Assembly (NCBI RefSeq): GCF_900090315.1
Contig: NZ_FMHZ01000002.1
Span: 6,728,501 to 6,792,500, forward strand
DNA length: 64,000 nucleotides
From: Micromonospora citrea
GTDB lineage: Bacteria; Actinomycetota; Actinomycetes; Mycobacteriales; Micromonosporaceae
Reading direction: 5' to 3'
Part shown: in pieces, positions 7,838 to 16,042 of the stretch
How the letters are laid out: every line of letters starts with the position of its first letter
Numbering within the stretch: the first letter of the stretch is position 1
Notes under the pieces: model-generated
Seen by the model: only the letters and a program-made list of their open reading frames with translations
What the model was told of the DNA's origin: nothing
The model's database searches: none
Program-made: the position numbers and the translations under genes

Positions 7838-8674
7838 TCAGGTCAGCGCGGCGACGATCGTCGTGGCCCGCTCCTCGTGCCGGGCGTACGCGTCGGGGAA
7901 GGCCGAGACCTGCACGGCTTGGGCCGCGGCGGCCACGCTCATCTCCTGCCAGCCCGGCACCTCGCGCAGCGCCTCGTAGAAGGCGCGGGCCGCGTACGCG
8001 GGGCGCATCAGCTCGCGTACGGTGCCCCAGCCGCTGCTCGGGCGCTGCTGGAACAGGCCCACGCTGTCGTGGTCGGAGCCGCTGCCCTGGTGCGGGTACT
8101 GCCGGGACTCCGGGAGCACGTCGCTGGCCAGGTTGTAGAGGTTGCTCTCCTGCATGGCGGTGGCCACGGCGACCACCATCGCGCGGCGGGGCATCTTCAG
8201 GTCGGCGCCCACGTCGACGATGACTTTCGCGTTGTCCATCTGCGCCTGGGTGAGCCCGGCGACCGGGCGGGGGCGGGCCGGCTTGGCCGGCTTGCGCGGC
8301 GCCTTGCGGGTGGCCGAGGGGGTCGGCTTCGGCGTCGGGCTGGGGCTGGCCACGGGGGAGGCGGCCCGGTCCAGGGAGCGGGAGGCGCGCTCGTCCGTAC
8401 CGGCCCGCTCGGCCACCGCCTCCGCCACGGGCTCCCGTGGGGCGTCGGTGTCGCCCCGCGTGCCGGCGAACGCGGCCGCGCCGAGGCAGCAGGTCACCCC
8501 GGTGGCGAGGGCGACCCGCACGGGGGTCGAGGCGAGCAGCGCCCGGCCGGAGCGGCGCGTCCGCCCGAGGGCGCGGTGACGGCCGATCGTCCGTTCGGTC
8601 GAGGCGGGATCGGCCGCACCGGTGGCCGGCCGATCCTGGGTCAGCTTCTGGTCGAAGGGGTCGTCGGGGTGCAC
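7838..8674 (-). CDS. Secreted or membrane-anchored lytic-transglycosylase-like protein
   Basis: A 278-residue protein. The basic N-terminus is followed by one hydrophobic segment (about 50-70, VRVALATGVTCCLGAAAFAG), a Ser/Pro/Lys-rich linker (about 100-145) and a C-terminal lysozyme-like domain. That domain contains AMQESNL, with a probable catalytic Glu, and DSVGLFQQRPSSGWG. Such domains cut or bind peptidoglycan outside the cell. The ATG at 8674 is well placed. The next 600 bp upstream contain no gene, so the promoter lies there. Confidence 0.78.
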   Translation of the reverse strand: MHPDDPFDQKLTQDRPATGAADPASTERTIGRHRALGRTRRSGRALLASTPVRVALATGVTCCLGAAAFAGTRGDTDAPREPVAEAVAERAGTDERASRSLDRAASPVASPSPTPKPTPSATRKAPRKPAKPARPRPVAGLTQAQMDNAKVIVDVGADLKMPRRAMVVAVATAMQESNLYNLASDVLPESRQYPHQGSGSDHDSVGLFQQRPSSGWGTVRELMRPAYAARAFYEALREVPGWQEMSVAAAAQAVQVSAFPDAYARHEERATTIVAALT

Positions 8675-9294
8675 CCGCCGAGGCTAGATAGAGGAGCGCG
8701 GCTTGCCATCGGCGCGGTTGGTGGCATGCGCCACAATTTGCGCCGATCCGCGCCCTCATTACGCCCGGTCGATCATTAACCGTGCGTTGCTCTCCTGTCG
8801 ACTGTTTCCCTCATATCCGATAAGCCCGGACGAAAAGGGCGAAGAGTCGATCTTGGGGCAGCGATCCCCACCGTCGCTCGCCCTCCACCTGACGGCCGAT
8901 GCGTCACCCGGCCGACCGGGCAGCCCGACCGGCCGACCGTAGGATCGACCGCTTGCCCGGGCCCGACCGACGTCGCCGCCCCGGACCGACGACGGGTCGC
9001 GCCGGCGGCCCGCTCGCCCGAGCCCGACCAGCCGCCGCCGCGAGCCGGCGTGCCGCAGTCGAGCGCCGCGAGTGGGCGTGCCGCGAGTGGGCGTGCCGCG
9101 AGGCCGGGCTGCCCGCCGGCCCGCCGCACGGCGGGCCGAGAGCGTTCCTCACGGCCCCCGTGCAGGCGGGCCGAGCGCGTTCCTCACGGCCCCCCGTGCA
9201 GGCGGGCCGAGAGTGCTCTTCACGGCCCCCGTGCAGGCGGATGTCGGGCGACCGGAACTACCCCACCGACCTTGTCGGCGGCGCGCCGCCCTCG
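8675..9294. other. 620-bp gap without a convincing gene
   Basis: The half next to the lytic enzyme gene is less GC-rich and should hold its promoter. The other half (from about 9060) holds short tandem repeats. No open frame has a ribosome site and plausible codon use. Confidence 0.6.
9131..9236. repeat. Three tandem 35-36-bp repeats with small hairpins
   Basis: Copies begin at 9131, 9166 and 9202. Each contains the palindrome CACGGCCCCCGTG or a one-base variant. Two copies of a 15-bp unit (GAGTGGGCGTGCCGC) lie just before, at about 9069-9099. The array lies downstream of the OsmC gene stop. Confidence 0.85.
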
Positions 9295-9723
9295 TCAGTG
9301 CCGGCCGTTCTCCGCAGGGGTCACGGTCAGCCGGTGGCGGCTGGCGTCGCCGCTGGAGAACGGCCACAGCCGGTCGGCGTGCTCGACCAGCTCGGCGAGT
9401 TGCTGGCGGGTGAGCCCGGCGGACGAGATGGAGGCGTGCACGTCGGCCCGGTACCGGCCGTCGTCGTCGCGCCCGAGCTTCGCCTCGGCGCGTACCTGCA
9501 CGGTGTGCGCCTCGTCGGTGATCTCACCGGCCGCCTCCACCGCCGCGTGGTGCAGGCAGGACGCGAAGGCGGCGGCGAGCAGCTGCTCCGGCGTCAGGCC
9601 AGAGCAGTGCGGTGCCAGCGGGGACGCCAGGGCCGTGGAGAGCCCCCCGTCGTCGGTGCGTACGTGGCCGCCCTCGGCGGTCGCGGTGGCCGTCTCGTTC
9701 AGCCAGGAGCTCGATTCCGGCAT
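9295..9723 (-). CDS. OsmC/Ohr-family protein lacking the second peroxidatic cysteine
   Basis: A 142-residue OsmC-fold protein. The family signature PEQLLAAAFASCLHHA contains C56, equivalent to the active-site Cys of Ohr/OsmC. At the place of the second conserved Cys (VCP-Y-S in Ohr) this protein reads RLWPFSSGDAS, with W120. An extra Cys (C40) precedes the signature and might compensate. Known members reduce organic hydroperoxides; here that chemistry is uncertain. The ATG at 9723 follows GGGAGG. A GTTT-N15-GGGTAG promoter lies 31 bp upstream, consistent with stress induction. Confidence 0.83.
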   Translation of the reverse strand: MPESSSWLNETATATAEGGHVRTDDGGLSTALASPLAPHCSGLTPEQLLAAAFASCLHHAAVEAAGEITDEAHTVQVRAEAKLGRDDDGRYRADVHASISSAGLTRQQLAELVEHADRLWPFSSGDASRHRLTVTPAENGRH

Positions 9724-9753
9724 CGCGTTCCTCCCGTTCACTCACCCGCCCGG

Positions 9754-9778
9754 CTACCCGGCCCCCGGTCGGTGAAAC
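9754..9778 (-). promoter_or_regulatory. SigB/SigF-type promoter (GTTT-N15-GGGTAG) for the OsmC gene
   Basis: On the minus strand, GTTT (9778-9775) and GGGTAG (9759-9754) are 15 nt apart, 31 bp before the ATG at 9723. This matches the SigF form known from mycobacteria and the SigB form of Streptomyces. Confidence 0.65.
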
Positions 9779-9850
9779 CGCAGGTGGTCGGCGGGAACCG
9801 CGGGCGTGACGGCGGTGGGCGGCGCGGGAGGAGGCAGCCCCCGGGCCGGC

Positions 9851-10798
9851 TCAGCCGGCGCGGGTGGACCAGTCGGGCAGGGGGGCCGCCTCGGTCGCCT
9901 CGGTCGCCGCCCGCCGGGTCCACGGCGACACCGGGCCGACCCGCTGCCGAGGCGCCAGCGGCTGCCCCATCGGCACGTACACCCGGGCGTCCACCGCCTC
10001 GGCCAGCAGCAGCGCGGCCACGAGGCTGGTCGGCCGCTCCGCCGGGTCGTCCGCCAGGCAGCGCGCGCACAACTCGGCCACCTCGGGCGGCAACCCGTCG
10101 ATCTCCGGCAACGGTCGCGGGGCCTCCCGCCGCCGGGCGCCGAAGAGCTGGGTCGTCGTGCCCGCCTCGTACGGCAGCCGGCCGCTGAGGCAGTAGTAGA
10201 GCAGGACGCCGAGGGCGTACATGTCGGCGGCGGGGGTGGCGGGGGCCCGCTCCAGCTGCTCCGGCGCGAGGTAGGCCGGCGTGCCCACCACGATGCCCTC
10301 CGGGGAGCGGTCCGGCGTGCCCGAGGGGGTGGCGATGCCGAAGTCCAGCACCTTGACGCCGGCCGGGGTCAGGATGACGTTCGCCGGCTTCACGTCGCGG
10401 TGCACGATGCCGTGCGCGTGTGCGGCGGCCAGGGCGGCGCTGACCTCGGCACAGACCCGTACGGCGATCCGCCAGTCCAGCGGCCCCGCCCGCAGGTGCG
10501 CCGCGAGCGTCTCGCCCTCGGCCAGCTCCATCACGATGTAGGGCACGTTGCCGCCGGGCAGCGTCGAGCAGGTGCCGAAGTCGTGCACGCTCGCCACGTT
10601 CGGGTGCACAAGCCGGGCGGCGGAGCGCGCCTCGGCGCGGATCCGCTCGACCGAGGTGTCCTGCCCCTCCTGCCCGGGGGACATCACCTTCACCGCGACC
10701 GGCCGGTCCAGCACCGCGTCGTGGGCCCGCCAGACCTCCGACATGCCGCCGATGCCGATGCGCTGTTCGAGCCGGTACCGCCCGTCCAGCGTCCTCAT
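9851..10798 (-). CDS. Soluble Hanks-type Ser/Thr protein kinase
   Basis: A 315-residue kinase with a complete catalytic core: G-loop GIGGMSEVW, Lys37 (VAVKVM), HRDVKPAN with D135, DFG with D152, and GTPAYLAPEQ in the activation segment. After about residue 265 there is only a short Pro/Arg-rich tail, with no transmembrane helix or PASTA domain, so the kinase is cytoplasmic. I chose ATG 10798 behind GAGGAGC; a GTG at 10822 is possible. The promoter 66 bp upstream is a perfect GTTT-N16-GGGTAC box, so the kinase may belong to the same stress regulon as the OsmC gene beside it. Confidence 0.9.
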   Translation of the reverse strand: MRTLDGRYRLEQRIGIGGMSEVWRAHDAVLDRPVAVKVMSPGQEGQDTSVERIRAEARSAARLVHPNVASVHDFGTCSTLPGGNVPYIVMELAEGETLAAHLRAGPLDWRIAVRVCAEVSAALAAAHAHGIVHRDVKPANVILTPAGVKVLDFGIATPSGTPDRSPEGIVVGTPAYLAPEQLERAPATPAADMYALGVLLYYCLSGRLPYEAGTTTQLFGARRREAPRPLPEIDGLPPEVAELCARCLADDPAERPTSLVAALLLAEAVDARVYVPMGQPLAPRQRVGPVSPWTRRAATEATEAAPLPDWSTRAG

Positions 10799-10863
10799 CG
10801 ACCGCTCCTCGTCTGCCGTCACCGCCCGCCCCCGGCGTCCGTCGTGTCGCCTGCGCTGCCCCC

Positions 10864-10889
10864 GTACCCGGCCTCCGATCAGGGCAAAC
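10864..10889 (-). promoter_or_regulatory. SigB/SigF-type promoter (GTTT-N16-GGGTAC) for the Ser/Thr kinase gene
   Basis: On the minus strand, GTTT (10889-10886) and GGGTAC (10869-10864) are separated by 16 nt. This is the closest match in the window to the Streptomyces SigB -10 box. Confidence 0.65.
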
Positions 10890-10967
10890 CGGGGCCGGAT
10901 CCGGGCGGCGCCCGCGCCGGCTGCGGTAGCTTGCGAGCCGGGGCCGTCGCAGGAGGGGGACGCGCGG

Positions 10968-11201
10968 ATGGGTGAGGTGACCGTACGCTTCGTCGGCGGC
11001 CCGGCGCACGACCTCGTCCGGGCGCTGCCCGCCGAGCCCGACGGTTCCCCGCCGGCGCACTGGGTCCTGCGTCATCCCGACGGGACCGCGGCGGCCGGTC
11101 CGGGCGGGCCGGACCACCTCTACGAGCGGGAGCACCCCGTCGGCGGCGACACGTGGACGATGCGCTTCGTACACACCTATCCGGTGGGCATGACCGAGTG
11201 A
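10968..11201 (+). CDS. Small hypothetical protein, 77 aa
   Basis: Starts at ATG 10968 behind AGGAGGGGG. The sequence has a beta-rich look (EVTVRFVGGPAHDLVRAL, and TWTMRFVHTYPVGMTE at the end). I do not recognise the family, and there is no membrane segment or metal motif. It is transcribed divergently from the kinase gene and followed by a tandem repeat array. Confidence 0.62.
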   Translation: MGEVTVRFVGGPAHDLVRALPAEPDGSPPAHWVLRHPDGTAAAGPGGPDHLYEREHPVGGDTWTMRFVHTYPVGMTE

Positions 11202-11221
11202 GCGGCGCGACCGGATGAGAC

Positions 11222-11350
11222 CGCCGGCCCCGGCCCGGTGACCGGTGGTGGCATCGTCGGGGACCGCCGGCCCCGGCCCGGTGACCGGTGGTGGCATCGT
11301 CGGGGACCGCCCGCCCCGGCCAGATGACCGGCGGCGGCATCGTCGGGGAC
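11222..11350. repeat. Three 43-bp tandem repeats
   Basis: Copies start at 11222, 11265 and 11308. The first two are almost identical and the third has diverged. All end in CATCGTCGGGGAC, a short motif that recurs at 35677 and 55310. The array fills the gap between the small unknown gene and the two-component regulator. Confidence 0.9.
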
Positions 11351-11440
11351 CGCCCGCGCGCCGGTTGGCCGGTGGCGGCGCGGGCGCGCACAGCCGACGC
11401 ACAGGTGGCCCACAAGCCGGCCACAGCCGGGCGTCCCACC

Positions 11441-12196
11441 ATGGGGACCATGATGACCGAGGGGCGGGCCGCAGCGGGCCGCGTCGAGCTGCGCCGGCCG
11501 GACGGCGAGCCGGTCCGGGTGCTGGTGGTCGACGACGAGCCGAACCTTGCCGACCTGCTGTCGATGGCGCTGCGCTACGAGGGCTGGCAGGTGCGCACGG
11601 CGGGCGACGGCACGTCGGCGCTGAGCGCCGCGCGGCAGTTCCAGCCGGACGCGGTGGTGCTCGACGTGATGCTGCCGGACCTGGACGGCTTCCAGGTGCT
11701 GCGCCGGCTGCGCGAGCAGACCCCGACGGTGCCGGTGCTCTTCCTGACCGCCCGGGACGCGGTGGAGGAACGGATCGCCGGGCTGACCGTCGGCGGCGAC
11801 GACTACGTCACCAAGCCGTTCAGCCTGGAGGAGGTGATCGCCCGGCTGCGGGCGCTGCTGCGCCGCTCCGGCTTCGCCGTCGCTGCCCGCCCGGACGCCG
11901 TGCTCACCGTCGGCGACCTCAGCCTCGACGAGGACAGCCACGAGGTCCGCCGGGCCGGCGAGTCGATCACGCTCACCGCCACCGAGTTCGAGCTGCTGCG
12001 CTACCTCATGCGCAACCCGCGCCGGGTGCTGAGCAAGGCGCAGATCCTGGACCGGGTGTGGAACTACGACTTCGGCGGCCAGGCCAACGTGGTCGAGCTC
12101 TACATCTCGTACCTGCGGAAGAAGATCGACGCCGGGCGGCGGCCGATGATCCACACGCTGCGCGGCGCGGGGTATGTCCTCAGACCGGCGGAGTGA
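11441..12196 (+). CDS. OmpR/PhoB-family response regulator
   Basis: A 251-residue regulator: receiver domain (about 25-140) with D31-D32, phospho-acceptor D75 (AVVLDVMLPDLDG), switch Thr (FLTARDA) and Lys (YVTKPFSL), then a winged-helix DNA-binding domain (about 155-250, ATEFELLRYLMRNPRRVLSK and RGAGYVLRP). Starts at 11441, 11450 and 11453 are all possible because no clear ribosome site distinguishes them. The 3' end overlaps the histidine kinase gene by 23 bp, so the two form a two-component operon. The stimulus cannot be inferred. Confidence 0.92.
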   Translation: MGTMMTEGRAAAGRVELRRPDGEPVRVLVVDDEPNLADLLSMALRYEGWQVRTAGDGTSALSAARQFQPDAVVLDVMLPDLDGFQVLRRLREQTPTVPVLFLTARDAVEERIAGLTVGGDDYVTKPFSLEEVIARLRALLRRSGFAVAARPDAVLTVGDLSLDEDSHEVRRAGESITLTATEFELLRYLMRNPRRVLSKAQILDRVWNYDFGGQANVVELYISYLRKKIDAGRRPMIHTLRGAGYVLRPAE

Positions 12197-13664
12197 GCGG
12201 GCCGGCGGCCGGGCGCGCCGCCGGCTGGCCGGCCTGTCCCTGCGCACCCGGCTGGTGGTCATCCTGGTCGGCCTGCTGGCCCTGGTCAGCGTCGCCATCG
12301 GCGGGATCACCACGGTCGCGCTGCGGGAGTTCCTCATCGACCGGGTCGACGAGCAGCTCGTGCCGATGCGCCCCGGTCCCGGCCGGGTCGTGCCGTCCCC
12401 GGTCGATCCGCCGCCGGGCGCGGCGCCCGACTCGCGGATCCCGCGCGGCCTGCCCCCCGGCACCCTCACCGCCGAGGTGGTCGACGGCCGGGTCGTGCGG
12501 GCGTGGACGCTGGCCGACCGGCAGGAGCGAACCGTCGGCGTCGACGAGGTCGCGGGCCTGGCCGACCTGCCCGCCGACGGGCGGCCCCGCACCCGTGCGG
12601 TGGGGGAGCGCGGCGACTACCGGGTGGTGGCGCGACAGTGGCCGGACGGCACCGTGCGGATCCTCGGCCTGCCGCTGTCGGGGGTGCGGGAGACCGTCTG
12701 GTGGATGGTCGCCGCGCAGGCCGGCGTGGCCACCGCCGGGCTGCTGGTCGCCGGCGGGGCCGGCGCGCTGATCGTGCGGGCCACCCTGCGCCCGCTGCGC
12801 CGGGTCGCCGCGACCGCCGGCCGGGTCAGCGAGCTGCCCCTGGACCGGGGCGAGGTGGCGCTGCCGGTGCGGGTCCCGGCCGCCGACACCGACCCGCGTA
12901 CGGAGGTCGGGCAGGTGGGCGCGGCGCTGAACCGGATGCTCGGGCACGTCGCCGCCGCCCTCGCCGCCCGCCAGGCCAGCGAGACGCGGGTACGCCAGTT
13001 CGTCGCCGACGCCAGCCACGAGCTGCGCACCCCGCTGGCCGCCATCCGCGGGTACGCCGAGCTGGCCCGGCGCGGCCGGGAGGGGGTGCCGCCCGACGTG
13101 GCCCACGCGCTGCGCCGCGTCGAGTCCGAGAGCGCCCGGATGACCAGCCTCGTCGACGACCTGCTGCTGCTGGCCCGGCTGGACTCGGGTCGCCCGCTCG
13201 CGGCCGAGCCGGTGGACCTCTCCGCGCTGGTGGTGGACGCGGTCAGCGACGCCCGCGTCGCCGGGCCGGAGCACCACTGGCTGCTGGACCTGCCCGACAC
13301 CCTGATCCGGGTGACCGGCGACCCGGCGCGGCTGCACCAGGTGCTGGCGAACCTGCTGGCCAACGCCCGGGTGCACACCCCGCCCGGTACCACCGTCACC
13401 ACCACCCTGCGGATGGCCGGTGACGCCGCCGTGCTCAGCGTCGCCGACGACGGCCCCGGCGTGCCGCCGGAGCTGCGCGGCGAGGTGTTCGAACGCTTCT
13501 CCCGGGGCGACAGCTCCCGGTCCCGCGCGCACGGCAGCACGGGCCTCGGCCTGGCGATCGTGGCCGCCGTCGTGGAGGCGCACCACGGCACCGTCGGACT
13601 GGACAGCCGGCCGGGTCGGACGGCGTTCACCGTCCGGCTGCCGCACGCCGCCACCGAGCCGTAG
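12174..13664 (+). CDS. Membrane sensor histidine kinase
   Basis: A 496-residue partner of the preceding regulator. TM1 lies at about 25-48 (LVVILVGLLALVSVAIGGI), followed by an extracytoplasmic sensor region rich in Pro/Arg (about 50-175), TM2 (about 180-203), HAMP (about 205-265) and a HisKA box with H282 (FVADASHELRTPLAAI). The ATPase domain has the N-box (VLANLLANARVHTP), the G1 box (VADDGPGVP) and the G2 box (STGLGLAIV). It ends only 13 bp from the convergent arginase-like gene. Confidence 0.93.
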   Translation: MSSDRRSERAGGRARRRLAGLSLRTRLVVILVGLLALVSVAIGGITTVALREFLIDRVDEQLVPMRPGPGRVVPSPVDPPPGAAPDSRIPRGLPPGTLTAEVVDGRVVRAWTLADRQERTVGVDEVAGLADLPADGRPRTRAVGERGDYRVVARQWPDGTVRILGLPLSGVRETVWWMVAAQAGVATAGLLVAGGAGALIVRATLRPLRRVAATAGRVSELPLDRGEVALPVRVPAADTDPRTEVGQVGAALNRMLGHVAAALAARQASETRVRQFVADASHELRTPLAAIRGYAELARRGREGVPPDVAHALRRVESESARMTSLVDDLLLLARLDSGRPLAAEPVDLSALVVDAVSDARVAGPEHHWLLDLPDTLIRVTGDPARLHQVLANLLANARVHTPPGTTVTTTLRMAGDAAVLSVADDGPGVPPELRGEVFERFSRGDSSRSRAHGSTGLGLAIVAAVVEAHHGTVGLDSRPGRTAFTVRLPHAATEP

Positions 13665-13677
13665 GGGCCGGCGCGGC

Positions 13678-14532
13678 TCAGTCGGCCAGCAGTTCGGCGA
13701 GGACCTCCACGATCCGCTCCGCGTGGCGCCCGTCGGGGTCCTCGTCGGCGTTGAAGTCGGTGACGCTCACCCCGAGCAGCCGGCCCGAGCGCACCAGCGG
13801 CCCGGCCAGCGCCGTCACGTCGGCCCAGTCCAGGCCGCCCGGCTCGGGGTAGCTGACCGCCGGCAGGACGACCGGGTCGAGCACGTCGAGGTCGAGGTGC
13901 AGCCAGGTCGGCGTGGTGCCGACGGCCAGGGCCCGACCCATCGCCGCCGCGTCGGGCCCGCGCAGCCGGTCGGCCGGGACCCGGTGCACGGCCGGGTCGA
14001 CCCGGAGGACCTCCAGCCCGCCCCCGGTGTCCCGGTCGGCGGCGCGGTGGCCGAGCACGTGCACCTGGTCGGGGTCCACCAGCGGCCCCTCCCGGTCCAG
14101 GACGCCCGCCGGCCCGTGGTCGGTGACGATCGACAGGTCCATGTCCGCCGCCTCGCCGGTGGGCGAGGCGCGCCCGTCCTCGAAGTCCAGGTGGGCGTCG
14201 AGGAACCACAGGTCGAAGCCGGACGGCAGCCCTTGCAGGATGCCCGGCAGGATGGCGCAGTCGCCGCCGAGGACCAGCGGGCGCCGCCCCGTGTCGAGCA
14301 GCTCCGTCATCCGGGCGGCGATCGCCCGGCTCGCGCGGCGCACCTGCTCGACGCCGATCACACCCGTCTCCGGGTCCCGGGCCGGATCGGTGACCAGGGC
14401 GTCGACGGTGCCGGCGTCCGCCGCGCCCAGCCGGCCCGGCAGCCCGGCCGCCCGCAGCGCCGCGGGCGCCCGCCGCTCGCCCCGGCCGCGGCCGGAGGAG
14501 TCGAGTGGGGCGTCCAGCACCGACCATCGCAC
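13678..14532 (-). CDS. Arginase/agmatinase-family hydrolase
   Basis: A 284-residue ureohydrolase-fold protein. The metal-binding motifs are recognisable: GGDCAI, where GGDH is usual; DAHLDFED (the DAHxD motif); and LHLDLDVLDP (the DxDxxDP motif). The His of the first motif is Cys here, so one manganese ligand is altered. The substrate could be arginine, agmatine, formiminoglutamate or another guanidino compound and is not decided by sequence. Its start (ATG 14532) lies 37 bp from the divergent AraC-type gene, a likely regulator. Confidence 0.83.
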   Translation of the reverse strand: MRWSVLDAPLDSSGRGRGERRAPAALRAAGLPGRLGAADAGTVDALVTDPARDPETGVIGVEQVRRASRAIAARMTELLDTGRRPLVLGGDCAILPGILQGLPSGFDLWFLDAHLDFEDGRASPTGEAADMDLSIVTDHGPAGVLDREGPLVDPDQVHVLGHRAADRDTGGGLEVLRVDPAVHRVPADRLRGPDAAAMGRALAVGTTPTWLHLDLDVLDPVVLPAVSYPEPGGLDWADVTALAGPLVRSGRLLGVSVTDFNADEDPDGRHAERIVEVLAELLAD

Positions 14533-14569
14533 ATCCGGAGGCTAGCCCGGCCGTGGCAGGCTGGGCGGC

Positions 14570-15256
14570 ATGTACCGGGAACGTCCCGCCGGGTTCGCCG
14601 ACGCCGTGCTCTGGACCAGCACGACCAGCGCGGGTGCCGCGCCGACGCGGGTGCTTCCCGACGGCTGCGTCGACCTGCTGTGGACGAGCCGCTCCGGCCT
14701 GCTGGTGGCCGGTCCGGACCGCACCGCGCACCTCAGCGGCGGCGGCCCGGCCGAACGGTGGGTCGGGCTGCGGCTGCCGCCCGGTGTGGGGCCGGCGGTG
14801 CTCGGCCTGCCCGCCGCCGAGCTGCGCGACCGGCGGGTCCCCCTGGCACAGGTGTGGGGCGACCGGGAGGCCGACCGGCTGGGCGAGCGGGCGGAACAGG
14901 CCCCGGCCGCCGTGCTGACGGAGGTCGCCGTGGGGCGGTTGCGGGCGGTCGGCGGTCCGGAGCCGCTCGCCGCCCGGGTCGTCGCCGCGCTGGCCGGCGG
15001 CGCCACCGTGGCCGCGGCCGCCGCCGAGGTCGGCCTGGACGCGCGCGCCCTGCACCGCCGCAGCCGGCACCTGTTCGGGTACGGCCCGAAGACCCTGGCC
15101 CGGATCCTGCGGATGCGACGCGCCCTGGCGCTGGCCCGCGCGGGCACGCCGCTGGCCGAGGTGGCGGCCCGCTGCGGGTACGCCGACCAGGCCCACCTCA
15201 CCCGGGACGTGCGGGACCTGGCCGGGGTGCCGCCGACGGTCCTGCTGTCCCGCTGA
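14570..15256 (+). CDS. AraC-family transcriptional regulator
   Basis: A 228-residue protein. The N-terminal half (VLPDGCVDLLWTSRSGLLVAG) matches the ligand-sensing domain of many AraC regulators. The C-terminal double helix-turn-helix spans about residues 135-228 (VAAAAAEVGLDARALHRR, then LAEVAARCGYADQAHLTRDV). It ends in the typical GVPPTVLL. It shares a 37-bp promoter gap with the arginase-like gene and probably controls it and itself. Confidence 0.86.
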   Translation: MYRERPAGFADAVLWTSTTSAGAAPTRVLPDGCVDLLWTSRSGLLVAGPDRTAHLSGGGPAERWVGLRLPPGVGPAVLGLPAAELRDRRVPLAQVWGDREADRLGERAEQAPAAVLTEVAVGRLRAVGGPEPLAARVVAALAGGATVAAAAAEVGLDARALHRRSRHLFGYGPKTLARILRMRRALALARAGTPLAEVAARCGYADQAHLTRDVRDLAGVPPTVLLSR

Positions 15257-15267
15257 GCGGCACGGCG

Positions 15268-15296
15268 GGGCGCCCCGCCCTACCCTGGGGCGGGCC
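15268..15296. terminator. Possible terminator between AraC and VOC genes
   Basis: A short GC stem (GCCCCGCCC with GGGGCGGGC) with a 6-nt loop lies between two convergent stop codons. No T-run. Confidence 0.4.
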
Positions 15297-15299
15297 GGC

Positions 15300-15695
15300 T
15301 CAGCCCTGCGGGAGCGGGGCGAACAGGTCCACGCCGTTGCCGTCGGGGTCGAGCACCACCGCGTACCGCTGGCCCCAGTAGGCGTCCCACGGGGGCAGGT
15401 GGCCCTCGTGGCCCTCGGCGACCAGCTCCGCGTAGAGGCGGTCCACCTCGGCCGGGTCCGCGCACCGGAAGGCGAGGCTGGCCCCGCCGCCGCCCCCGGG
15501 CTTCCAGTCCGGGTCGAAGGAGCGGATGGTGTCGGCGGTGTCCCAGGCGAGCCGGAGGCCCCCGGGCAAAGTGATCTCCACGTGCGGTTGGGTGTCGGCG
15601 TCGGCCGGGATGTCGAGGCCGAGCCGGCGGTAGAAGGCGAGCGAGCGCGGCAGATCGCTGGCGACCATGCCGACGAGATCCAGTGTCGGTGCCAT
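15300..15695 (-). CDS. VOC-family (glyoxalase/bleomycin-resistance fold) protein
   Basis: A 131-residue vicinal-oxygen-chelate protein. It opens with LVGMVASDLPRSLAFYRRLG, continues with HVEITLPGGLRLAW and ends with YAVVLDPDGNGVDLFAPLP, the typical paired beta-alpha-beta-beta-beta modules with a metal-ligand Glu/Asp near the end. I use ATG 15695; longer readings lack a ribosome site. Function within the superfamily cannot be assigned. Confidence 0.82.
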   Translation of the reverse strand: MAPTLDLVGMVASDLPRSLAFYRRLGLDIPADADTQPHVEITLPGGLRLAWDTADTIRSFDPDWKPGGGGGASLAFRCADPAEVDRLYAELVAEGHEGHLPPWDAYWGQRYAVVLDPDGNGVDLFAPLPQG

Positions 15696-15886
15696 GACGT
15701 CGACGGTAGGGGCGACGCGCGCCCGTCGTCTTGAACGAAACGGACGCCCGGACGGAACGTCCGGTGTCGCCCTCACGGCCGGGACGATCGGCGTACGGTG
15801 TCAGACAAGTCCGGCTTTCCGGTCAAATCCGTCAGAGGATGTGGTCCGGCGCGCCGGTGTCGAGACGGCGAGGGAAGGAGCGGTCG

Positions 15887-16036
15887 GTGGAACACCTGGC
15901 CTACCTGGACGCGGGGTCCGGCAGCCTGATCGTGCAGGCGGTGGTCGGCGGGGTGGCCGGCGCCGCCGTGGCGGCCAAGCTCTACTGGCGACGGCTCGTC
16001 GACCGGTTCCGCCGCCAGCCCACCGACCAGCGCTGA
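15887..16036 (+). CDS. Microprotein, 49 aa, with one membrane segment
   Basis: The GTG at 15887 follows an excellent GGAAGGAG site. The peptide starts VEHLAYLDAGSGS and continues into a Gly/Ala/Val helix (about 13-32), then ends in a basic YWRRLVDRFRR tail, so it should span the membrane with a positive cytoplasmic end. The YLD-x-GSGS-x-I-x-Q pattern recalls small proteins I have seen beside methyltransferase and phosphatase/sulfatase genes in other bacteria; that is recollection, not a search. The methyltransferase gene follows after 6 bp, so it is the first gene of a tight three-gene unit. Confidence 0.72.
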   Translation: MEHLAYLDAGSGSLIVQAVVGGVAGAAVAAKLYWRRLVDRFRRQPTDQR

Positions 16037-16042
16037 CCCGGC

